NCBI GenBank assembly: GCA_028753945.1
Contig: JAPNXP010000011.1
Location: 1,674,001 to 1,738,000, forward strand
Origin: Hexactinellida sp. DTS-2022
Lineage: Eukaryota > Porifera > Hexactinellida
Length of the DNA: 64,000 nt
Direction: 5' to 3'
The position numbers and the translations under genes were made by a program. Below the pieces are notes generated by a model, which searched no databases, was not told the DNA's origin, and worked only from the letters and a program-made list of their open reading frames with translations. Shown here piece by piece: positions 33,233-43,767 of the stretch (position 1 is the stretch's first letter; the number at the start of each line of letters is the position of its first letter).

Positions 33233-34189
33233 TACATTGAATTACATTACTACACTGATTTGCACAGTCCAAATTTTACATTTAACTTTATCCGTTTATA
33301 GTGCCAATCAAGTGATTTATGTCACTTTTATGTCACTTCGTCATATATTTTAAAAACATTTATTTTATGATTGAAAACGATTGAGATTCACAAACCATGA
33401 CTACATCTGATATTTTTTTCAATATCAATAATTTTGACCACCATTTATCCAACCGCCACAATGTGTGGCCTTTGTACAGTTCGAAAAATTGATTAATTGA
33501 TCATAGCTTAATAATATATATCAACGCTCATCGAATTTTAAGTAGAGAGAAGCCTCACAAAAGAAGGCGAAAATGTTTTTTTGAGAAAAGACTGTACCAA
33601 GCAACAGACAGTGTCCTTGTCGATTATCGCTAGGATAATAATAAATAATTTAACTGATGTGATGTCAAATGGACTATGTATTCTAGGATATTATGTTGGT
33701 AGATTATTAAATCACTAAACCTAAATTGGTGATAACTTATCATAATTATTAAAATTAGTGTTGTCCATATTCTTTAATAGTCCACTTTGGGCCAATTGCC
33801 CACTGGTGGACTATTAGACTTAAAAGTGTGTACTAATTTTTACTTTTTTTGGTAAATGTACTTTTTTGCTAAATGAATTCAACATTCCTGAAGCAGTCAA
33901 TGAAGTAATTACGTTTTAAATGAAGAATAATTGACAGACTCTGTTACTTCATATATGAGAATAATTCACTCTAATTTAAAGAAAGCTAAGAAATCCTTGG
34001 ACCAAATAGATAATAGTGGTGACCTCCGAAATTCCTTGGGAAGCAAAACTAGGAAAGCTACCAGTCAAATCTTCAGGGAAATCCGGATTTTTGAATACTT
34101 CTTAGACAAGAAAGTCTTTGTTGAGAGTTAATTTGCAGCAATAAAAATACAGACTATACTTCATTTTGGAGCAATAAAGGGAGGTTGCT
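33233..34189. other. Intron sequence; no gene recognised
   Basis: A 66-codon frame at 33931-34131 (plus) is open and basic but has no motif. It lies just upstream of the RAG1/Transib-like fossil and could be part of its N-terminal region; this is unproven. Confidence 0.35.
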
Positions 34190-35560
34190 GCAATTGAAAA
34201 TTAATAACATTTAGTAATTGCAGCTCTACCATTGCAACTTTAGCCAATTACGAAGACATACGTAAGGTTTCCATTGTTGCTAAAGAAATAGCAGCTAATG
34301 GGGATTCAGTAATCTAAAACATAAAGTTATTATACTTGGAGTGAGTAGAAGAATATGCACACAATTTCGCTAAACATTGATCACAGAAAATATTATATTT
34401 CCTTCATATAGCAAGATAGGAGATCTGAGACATATTGATCTCTCGGCTTTCTATACTTTTGTATCCAGACCCAAAACATGAATTTGGTGCATACACTTCG
34501 TATTTCCTTAAAATTCAACAAACCTTGGAGAGAATATTATCTACTGTAGATCTTCCAGATAGCGAAGAATTTCGTTTAGAATTGGTGATGACCTAGAAGG
34601 GTCTGGTTGCCATAATATCTATAACTAGCAACACACCAACACAAGTATAAAGAATTTGATTATATTTTGCTCAAAGCCAATATCCATCTATACAAAATTG
34701 AACACGGTTGTTTGGAGAAATAACACTCCAAATTCTCCATTTTCACAGAGACCCATTTTGTTTGTGCTGCGAAGGAATGTACAGATAATTCCGAAATTGA
34801 TGGAACATATGATCAATGCACAAACAGCAAAGCTCGGAACTGGTGTATCTCACGATAGAGGTCTAGTTGTTGTCGATATTATTCGATCCAAGTTCGACGG
34901 AAAGATGGCTGCAATCCTTTCTGGTTCAGGAGGTGCTAGTTGTAAAATGTGCACTGTCACACATAAAAATTTGAAAGATAAAGTCTTTTTGTTGTTTTCT
35001 GGATTCCTCATCAACAGAACCATTACTGACGCTATACAGATATATCCTTTGCACTTCAAAGGCTTGACAGACATACCTATTTCGGCATGACAGACATACC
35101 TATTTCTATCATAGACATAAATTCAGCATCTCCACTACACTCACATACTTGCATATTTCGGTGGTATAATCTGCTCGTGTATCACCTCCATATCGAAAAG
35201 TATAGCTGGTCTCCAACTTCCCCCGCGATCAAACAGTCGATGAAATTTCTTCAAACTCGAATTCAAGAAAAGATTGGCTTGAAAGTTGACCAACCAGGTA
35301 GAAAAACCTCTACAGGAAACGTTGCTCGATGAAGATTTTCTGACGTAACAAGTTTTTTAGAGTGTGTACTATCGGAAATTGCAATTATCCATCGACAATC
35401 TTGGTTTATAACCACTTTTAATCCAACATATGTAACAACCGATAATTATATAAATATGACTGCATGAGAAAACTTACTGTCGAACTGTGGGACTGCGAAC
35501 AATTAACCGAAAAAGACAATACTTTATTCAACTTCTTGTACGCTTCGGACCAATTCGTAT
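34190..35560 (+). pseudogene. RAG1/Transib-like transposase fossil, copy 1
   Basis: Pieces in the order of the RAG1/Transib catalytic core can be read on the plus strand. HEFGAYTSYFLKIQQTLERI leads to DDLEGSGCHNIYN, the block that holds the first catalytic Asp (compare DGMGDVSEKHGSG in vertebrate RAG1). Then come NNTPNSPFSQRPILFVLRRN (RAG1 has a PNSELCCKPLCL stretch here), a Cys pair in GGASCKMCT, SIIDINSASPLHSHTCIFRW, and VDQPGRKTSTGNVAR (RAG1: MRMNGNFARKLM; Transib: TNDGNTARR). In this copy the second residue of the first block is Asp rather than Gly. Frame changes and stops separate the pieces. The C-terminal part with the last acidic residue is unclear. It shares all blocks with the fossil at 61725-63552. 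No RAG2-like Kelch repeats were seen. Confidence 0.8.
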
Positions 35561-35815
35561 TCAGTCGAAAGAGCTCAGGCAAGGTACATGAACCTAGTGG
35601 GCAGTGAACGGCGACAAATCATTGAGTTTATTGATTTAGTTCATATACATTCTCCGATCAATTCTAAAAACATGGGAATCAGTTTGCAAATCATCAACTC
35701 AATTTAATATATACTTAAACTTCATTCTCAGATCGTCAACCATCCTCAAATCAAAAACTCTTCTGTATATAAAAGTTAATTTAGATTGAGAATTAAAAGG
35801 TATCCAAGACATGTA

Positions 35816-36002
35816 CAGTCGAAATAGGGTATTTTTGCCACCCTAAATGCATGGAAAAAGAGACAAAAAACAAGATACGCAAAAAACCCCGTATTTAACA
35901 TTATACAGTGCTATGAGGTTATGAAGAAACAAGGAGAAGCAAGGAGGCAAAATAACCCGGAGAGGTAAAAAAACCCGTGGCAAAAAAACCCGATTTCGAC
36001 TG
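35816..36002 (+). mobile_element. pogo-like MITE, CAGTCGAAATCG family, copy 2
   Basis: Ends CAGTCGAAATAGGG and CCCGATTTCGACTG with TA flanks. The interior is nearly the same as 14717-14888. 187 bp. Confidence 0.9.
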
Positions 36003-36214
36003 TACGTACAAAAAAAGGTTAATATACAGTTCAAAAACTTTATAATCAAGATGACTTTGAGATCAAAAGATCACATTAAGATCAAAATAATATTTTCAGA
36101 TCAAAAGATCACATTCAGGTCAAAAGATCACATTCAGATCAAAAACTAATTTTCAGATCAGAAGATCACTTTCCGGTAAAACTCATTTTCAGATCAAACA
36201 AATAATTAGATTAC

Positions 36215-36600
36215 TGTTGTGATACTATATGGGGACTTGGGGGTGAGTGATAAAACTGTATCGATTACAAAATAGAGCAATTAGAATGATACTGAATAAA
36301 CTTACTCGAGCAAGATCACTTCCATTAAATCAATAACTGAAGATCCTTCCATTTCCAGATAGAATCGATCTAATATATAATGTGTGGTTTTATTATAAAG
36401 CTATAAATAATCTATCCGGATAAATAACCCATTTATTATGTCAAAGATTCAGCTGTAATAAAAAAATAACCAGACAAACTAATGGAGAACTTCTAAACAT
36501 TCCTAAGCTAACAATAGTAATATGTAGGAAAGTAACTTATACTAAGATGCCAAGTACTATAATAATCTGAGTGATGAAATAAATATATGGACAGCTTAAT
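36215..36600 (+). pseudogene. LINE reverse-transcriptase C-terminal tail
   Basis: The plus-strand frame RLQNRAIRMILNKLTRARS, then ILPFPDRIDLIYNVWFYYKA and INNLSG, is the post-catalytic region of non-LTR reverse transcriptases (typical text LQNRAARIIL...LPL..R.....FYKALNN). A preceding YGDLGVSDK-like segment matches the YGxxVWG position in another frame. Two stops and at least one frame change are present. No 3' UTR, poly-A or target duplication was identified. A short 5'-truncated relic. Confidence 0.7.
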
Positions 36601-38013
36601 TAAATTTAAATATGTCTAAGTTAGATAATACACAACGAAATCGTTATTCTTCTAATCACTACACTTTGGTGGGTTAATAATCAAGCATAAATTGTGGATT
36701 ATTTGACTTTGTGTAGATTGAATTTTTCTTTGCATTATTTGTTATCAATATTAGTGTTGTTTTACGGCATCAGAAATTGTTAAGCCATTAGTGGTTTGTT
36801 AAACCGGAAATTGTTTACTCTTTAGCCACCAGAAAAAGTGAGGTGGTGGTTTAGTTAGCCACCATCAAAATATAATTTTGTCGAGGGCTGGTAGTAAGTA
36901 AGCTAAGAATATGCAGAGATTTTTGCGTAATACCGAAGTTATATTGTATTTAAAGTGTAGTATTCTATAGCCGGCGTATTTCAGTTTTCTGAAATTTATC
37001 GGTCGATGAAGGCGGTACGAAACGGCCAAATGTGTCCATTACTTGGCTTGGGGGGAACAATGTTCTAATTATATCCTGCACTTACTGATGAACTGTATAA
37101 TTATCTCTGTATGTATATGATGATATTAAGTATAGTATTTTGTTTATACAGTAAAATGCATATCGGAGGGCCCTGAGTTAGTTAGATAAGCAAAAATAAA
37201 CGGTGGGGTTGGTTAACAGATCTGAGGCTACGGTTACAATTCGATTTCTCGACACGGTTAACCGGTTAACCGCCCATCCTACTCAATACAATAAATCCTT
37301 TATAAAGATTTGATTATACTACAGAATAAAACTCCGCTGTATAAAAAATAACCGCATAAGTAGATTAAATCATACATTTCGTGCTTTAGGTAAATTTAAA
37401 TTAACGTTGTCGAAGAAAATTTATTAAGTGGTGAAGAGAAATGGATTTAGGACTAACATATTCTGATAAAATTCAAATATTTATTACTTTATACATTAAT
37501 TTCCAAATAACTCTGATGATATTCAACAGTACGGCTAAGTGGTTAATAAAATATCTAACCGTTAACCAATGTCAGCAACGGATAACCGGTTAGCCGGTTA
37601 ACCGAATCCAGCCTTGCAACAATAATAATATTGCTAATAAGTATCCCTCAAAAAAAATAGTTTCATTTATTCATTAAAAATTATTTCAGTATAAAGAGTG
37701 CCGATTGATTTGAAAACTAGAAATATCTTGGAACATTGGTTCACATCGCTACGTAAGATAAATTATCGTATTTAATAATTAGTAATTACGAAATACAAGC
37801 AAAAAATTATTAAAGCTTTATCTACATAGCAATTCAAATGTGTTTTATGTAAACAAAAATATACTCGGAAAACAATCGTTCGCAGGAAATTCTCCCGCAA
37901 CAAAGATTCGCTAATATAATTTTATATTTCGGGTCAGAATCCTAGGCAACAGAACAAACTCAAAAATTTCTCCTTTTTAAAGTAATCCAGTTATTTCGCT
38001 TAGAAAACTTATA
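36601..38013. other. Intron sequence with hAT-like palindromic repeats
   Basis: Inverted phrases CGGTTAACCGGTTAACCG (about 37255) and GGTTAGCCGGTTAACCG (about 37590) look like the two ends of a small hAT-type element near 37180-37625. The pair AAACCGGAAATTG and GGTGGTGGTTTAG lies around 36780-36880. Nothing coding. Confidence 0.45.
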
Positions 38014-39346
38014 CAGCAAAACCTCCAAAAGTGAACACCTCTAAAGAATTTTCAACTACAGAATGTCAACACTTTTTCACGGTCCAGAATTTCCAATTAT
38101 TTTACAGAGTATTTACACTCCAACTTATCAACACCTCTGATAAGTCAAATGGTCACACTTAAACTCGTCCTAATGGTCCAAATTGTATAGGATATGACCT
38201 CTTAAAGTGAATAATTGATTTTGGAGGATTTTTTAGCCATGTTGGAAGTAAGTGGCAGCAATGTTTTCACAATTGTGAATGCATAGATAATTCATGATGT
38301 AGCTTCGACAGACAATATGTGATAAGCAGGGAATCAAAGGTTCACGAAGAGCTTATTGAACTTGAACTTTTAAGGATTCTACCAGAACGAACTGAACGAA
38401 CGCCAACGGTTGCCTGAACGGCAGTTGAACGAACTGTACGAACAAATTTAATGAACTGAAAAGACGAACTGAACGAACTGAACTGAATATTGATAAACCA
38501 TAAATACTGAATCGTTAATCGATACCTAAATGTATATACACTCCCCTACCAAGAGTACTCGTAATAAAAAAATCCTTTGGAAATAAGAGTATACTAAATC
38601 AAATATATCGCAGTAATCTAACAACATTGTATAAGATATGTCTATTTAAATCTCAGAATTGTATTCTACGCATCCGAATTATCCACAACAGAATCTTTCA
38701 AATAAATTTTGTATTTATTACTTTGATAAGTATCATCGTGTGTGACCATTTACGACTTTTCCAATTGCAACCATAGTACAAGATGGGAATAAATGGTATA
38801 TGGTGACAATGAATAATAATTTTCTAACAAATCAGTAGCTAGTAGAGGTGAAGGGATTTGCTATGGATACTTCGAATGCGTAGAATGCGAATCTGAATCA
38901 CAATCGCAATAACCCATATTTTGAATACAATACAATTATCAAGAGAATCACTATATTACTATTTTATATGGGGATGTTTTAATGTACGATTACTCTTGGT
39001 AGGTGAGTGTACATCACTATAAAAGTAAATATAAATATTACTACTCATATCTGCTTGCCATACCTAATAACCACCACAACCCACACATCTCAACTGAATT
39101 AATAAACTGAAATAATTGAACGAACTGGACGAAAGAACTAAACGAATAGAACTGAATGTGTTTCAATTTGAGATGAACTGAATGGGTTAGTTGAGCCCGC
39201 TAGTGAATATTACAATGAGTGGTGATAAATTACTATTGGAGGTTGAATCTGGACAGGACACATAGAAATAAATCATGAATAGTGAAGACTCTCAAAAGTG
39301 AAGATTTTGGATAGTCCTCAGGTGTTCACTTTCTGAAGATTTACTG
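38014..39346. mobile_element. Larger pogo/Tigger-like non-autonomous element
   Basis: The ends CAGCAAAACCTCCAAAAGTG and CACTTTCTGAAGATTTACTG are inverted repeats flanked by TA. AAGTGAACACCT is exact in both. The interior (about 38370-39200) holds a second inverted structure rich in GAACGAACTGAAC, probably a nested element. 1,333 bp with no transposase. Confidence 0.75.
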
Positions 39347-40520
39347 TAATTGTTCTAAAGTTGCATTATTCCTCCATGCAAATCTTGAGATCTAGAGCAA
39401 CATTTTTCGATTAATTCGTAACAACACCACACTTCAACTGTGTATTAAATGTATACGTGCTTAAATAATGATAGTATATTTATGTTACATAAACAGTGAA
39501 AGTATTTTATGGTAATTAAATAATGAAAGTATATTTATGGTAAGAGCAGGCAACGTTTAAAAGGTCAAATTTGATCCATCAAAAAAGCTGGTTCCTCCAT
39601 AGGATGATTGACAATTGGAAGTGACTAAATTATAAGGGCTGTAGATTTTCCTAATCCTGTAATTTAAAAGTTGGCAATTGAGAATGTTCATCGTGATGGA
39701 CAAACTATAGTCACAAATTATTGGGGACTCTAGACAGCTTCATGGCAACATGTTTCACGAATCTCAATTATATTGTCATAATTGAATTCCTCATACTCTA
39801 AAACCAAGGAAACCAAATTTTGGGAAGTAATATCATCAAATATTTCAGTTATGCTGTCCAGGTGGAATGTCAATTGTTGGATCCAAAAATATATTTATAA
39901 ATTTAGTTATAATTGTAATATTTCACCCAAAACTAGTGATTGAAAGTAAACTTAGTTTTCAATTACGTATAGGCATATATAATCTATATAAATTCAAGAA
40001 GTCTTGATAATTGGTCGATATTTATAGATTTAAACAAAATCTATATCACTGGAATTAACTGCGTTCTGTAAAATCTTATTTTGTAGATATATTGCCGAAA
40101 TATATCGTGGGCATCGTGGGCAAATGTTATTAAGTTTTTAAACTAACCACATCAGAATAAATTTAAGATATTTTTCAAGGGCGCGAAAATACGCGACGTG
40201 GGTCAGCTGATAACTTTTAAACAATAAATAATAGGATTCTAACGATTTTAAAAAATTATATCAGGTTCAAGAAATATAATCAATAATCATGGTTGAACAA
40301 TAAATTTTTATTAATAAACCTTAAATAAATTTTATTAGTGAATTATCATTAATCTTCTAGAACTGCGTTTAGGAACTATACATATATCAATTTTGATATT
40401 GCCATTCAGTCTACAGCTACCGATAACCTATATGTCAATAATACATCAATAAAGTCTATTTTGCATAGTTTTCCTACTTCCACTTCCATCCCTGAATATG
40501 CCCACTGTGCATTAACATTC
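39347..40520. other. Intron sequence, no gene recognised
   Basis: A+T-rich; no repeat shared with other parts of the window and no credible coding. Confidence 0.45.
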
Positions 40521-41498
40521 ATAGTGGGGTCAAAAATTAAGATTCCGTGACCAACCTCTCCGGCTAGTTAATTTTTATGCCTGATTCTGATACTTTAGGA
40601 TATATCTCGCGATTAATCTCCCATGCCGCTCTGGAAAGTTTGGGAAAACTTTTATATAGCGACACATTCAAAGGGCCTCCGGCCATCATTTTGAAAAATT
40701 AAGGTTAAATTACGGCAGAATCAAGCAAAAAACACATAAATTTCGTTTTGAAGTTAGGCGTTTGATTTTCACATATATGATAGAAGACACTATAGCTATC
40801 GAAACTGAAAACTAAATCTAATCATCTTCTATAAATTTGATTTTATGGTGCGGGCAGTTTTATGGTAATACAAAAGTCCCATAGGGAGATTTCTTCAGAC
40901 TCAACCTGATAAGTGTGTGGTTTGCAAGATCATTATTAGCTAAAGACATATTCTGTGCGATATATCACATAGATCATCGTTATGGGCGGTTGGTGGCCGG
41001 TTTAGAATTTTGATTTGACCTAAATAAAAAGAGTTGCGACCTTTTGAACTCAGGGTCTATTACCGAGATTTACATGGAGACATAATACATAGCGGGTTAA
41101 AAGGTTATTGCATGTATATAGGATAAGATATGCTTCAAATTCATAAAAACTTTTTGAGAATGGACCTCCCATGGTGAAAATTACGTAAGAATATTCAAAA
41201 TGATATTACATTAAAATATACTCCCGATTAAGTTTAAATTTTCAGTGCAGCTACTACTTATTGTATACTGTTCAAAAACACACTAATCTTAATTTCTGAA
41301 ATGTTCAGATAGCGGCCTTAATTTTTCAAAATGATTGCTGGAGGCCCTTTGAATTTGTCGCTATAAAAAAGTTTGCCCAAACTTTCCAGAGCGGCATGGG
41401 AGCTTAAATCGCGAGATATATCCTAAAGTATAAGAATCAGGTATAAAAATTAACTAACCAGAGTTTGGTCACGGAATCTTAATTTTTGACCCCACTAT
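40521..41498. mobile_element. Element with about 185-bp terminal inverted repeats
   Basis: ATAGTGGGGTCAAAAATTAAG at the left is repeated inverted at the right, and the arms (40521-40705 and 41306-41498) pair with moderate divergence, including AAGGGCCTCCGGC / GCTGGAGGCCCTTT. The 600-bp interior matches 30480-31085. No coding and no clear target duplication. Confidence 0.78.
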
Positions 41499-42892
41499 CA
41501 GTGTTTTTCCCACAATTTCAATCATGTTCTCGAGAGGATTCTTAGCTTGTCGTGTCAGTCGGTGCACGATTATTTTGGCCCATCATGAAACTTTGTAAGT
41601 GTTACCTCTTGGAAATGGGCGTTGAATATCAGATATATCGTCTGAAAGAAAGTTTAAACAGATGGTATACGAAGAGTGTTGCTGATACCAATGTTTAATG
41701 TAATGTGTTGTGTACATCAGACTCGGATAGAGAAGAGTTAATATTCGAGAGATTCAAGGAGGGATTCGAAAATTTTGGGGGAAATTCGGAAATCTTCTGG
41801 TTGTGGTCAATAGTACAAAATCAATATCGGGATTATGGAATGTGTCAATGTAATAACCTGCATAGTAGTAGATTCTTTGATACTTACAATAGTATATATT
41901 TTCAAGGTCGATATTTAATCAAGACAGTTTATAAACTGATTCAAGCTTTCTCTCAAACGCAAATAATGCCAAAGACGAAGCGGACTGGATCCTCTTAAGA
42001 AGTCCAGGACTTTTTTGCGCAACGGAAACCGGAAATTTTGTACGGAATCTTAAGTGGCGTCGTATTGTTAAGAATACTATATTTTTAGCAAATAAAAGTA
42101 CGTAATTCGTTTTAAAAATGATGACAATACAATTCATTTTCTGATAGAGATCTACGAAACAGTCATTGTATGGGGAATGCAAAATATTAAATCACAGATA
42201 AACTTAATTGTTAAGAATAATCCAAGTTTCAGACAATAATTGTATGTCCACAATGACAACAACCCATCGGGTCAAGGGAGTCAATTGACAGGACAATCCC
42301 AAGGGAATGGTGTGAGGTATGTTTCAACCCGCAGTTAGTGAGATAGTTTTAGTCATAGAGTGATATATTTATAGAATAATATTTTAAACAAATTTGTTGT
42401 TGTGAAATTTAAACCTATTTATTTATCCTGAATTTCAATCATATAATCCTTGATTCTTACGACTTAGGGTACTAGCTACCAATTTATTGAATATAGTAGT
42501 AATCACAAAGATCAACTTCTTTTTATATGTATCATACTTAAACTAGGAGAATGTCTGGAAAGAGATAATTATTTAAAAGATAAATAAAGATAAACTATTA
42601 ATTCAATCAGTTTTGACTATAAAAACCAATAAATTTGGGGCCCTCCTCCTTTTCCCCACACAGCCGTCCTATCCTCTCCATTCATAAAGTGTAAACCGCA
42701 CATCTATATCCATTCAATCGGCCCCCATTTTTAATTTAACTAGCCTTCGTTCTTATATATGTAACGACAAAACAGAATGAGCATCGCATTTATGCGCCCT
42801 GAAAATGCAGTTCCCAGGGAACTAAATAAACTATCAAAGGAAATAAGATAAGTTACACTTAATTACTCAAACTATGAAATTAAACAGTATTA
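41499..42892. other. Intron sequence, no gene recognised
   Basis: A 97-codon frame at 41705-41998 lacks motifs and codon-like structure. Otherwise A+T-rich sequence. Confidence 0.4.
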
Positions 42893-43120
42893 CAGTGAAC
42901 TCCAAGTCGGCTATAAATCGTCTTATAACGAATTTCAACTGTCAGGACATCTTTATATTTGACTATCTATAATAAAATAAATCGATATAATGAAATTCTC
43001 TATTTAAGGAGATATTTATTACCCCATAAATTTATGAGTAATTTTAATCAGCTCATAACAAATTTGGTTTAGAAAAAAATTAAATCGATGTCCGCACTCC
43101 GTTATAATGGGAGTTTACTG
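42893..43120 (+). mobile_element. pogo-like MITE, CAGTGAACTCC family
   Basis: The ends CAGTGAACTCCAAGTCGG and CCGTTATAATGGGAGTTTACTG are imperfect inverted repeats flanked by TA. 228 bp, no coding. Single copy in the window. Confidence 0.8.
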
Positions 43121-43619
43121 TACTTAATAATATACGATGTAACAAAGTTGTATAGTGTATGGTGGACTTACTTAATAGAAACTAATTAATTACTTAGTAT
43201 AAATAATATTAGTAGAAAATTCAAAATGTTCCCTCACTCAATTAATTCCACAGATAATTTACTTACGTACTAGTCGTCAGTTTTTACATCATAATTAACA
43301 GTACGTGATTCGCCATTGGGAATTCAACTCAAATTCAGTCAAATTAGTATGTTTGTTCAGTATACGTACCTTGGAAAGGAGGATATAACTTAAAATTAGA
43401 ATTAATATTTTTGGGAATGAGTATCTAAACACAATATTATGGGAATTATCTCACGAAGCAGTTCTGCCGTAATCCACACGACACACCGGTGGACCCAATG
43501 ATCAATGTGCCAGATGAAAATAGGCAGCGTAGTAATGCGATATGATGGGGATATCATTTGAATCAGTTTGCAGACAACCATATAATAGCGTTTGGAATCC
43601 ACTTAGCGGTTTTGAACCT

Positions 43620-43767
43620 TGGAAACTGAACATATCGAAGGAGATGGTAATTGTCTATTTCGATGCATATCCAAATTAATTACTGGGAGTGTAAACAGCC
43701 ATCGACAGCTTCGTTCTATCATCTCTCGCTTTATCGCAACTGAAGGAACAAAGAAACTAGGATGACA
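43620..43767 (+). pseudogene. OTU-protease fragment cut by P2
   Basis: The frame TEHIEGDGNCLFRCISKLIT...HRQLRSIISRFI carries the OTU catalytic Asp-Gly-Asn-Cys-Leu-Phe motif followed by the helix with RQLR. It breaks off at the left end of the P2 element and does not resume after it. It resembles but is not the same as the OTU domain at 48834-49400. Likely a piece of another transposon-borne OTU gene. Confidence 0.75.

Noticed and set aside
33931-34131. 66-codon basic frame upstream of RAG1/Transib-like copy 1
   Set aside because: It shows no similarity to the N-terminal region of copy 2, so assigning it to the element is not supported.
41705-41998. 97-codon frame as a gene
   Set aside because: No motif, no neighbouring exon signals, and an overlapping frame of similar length on the other strand.
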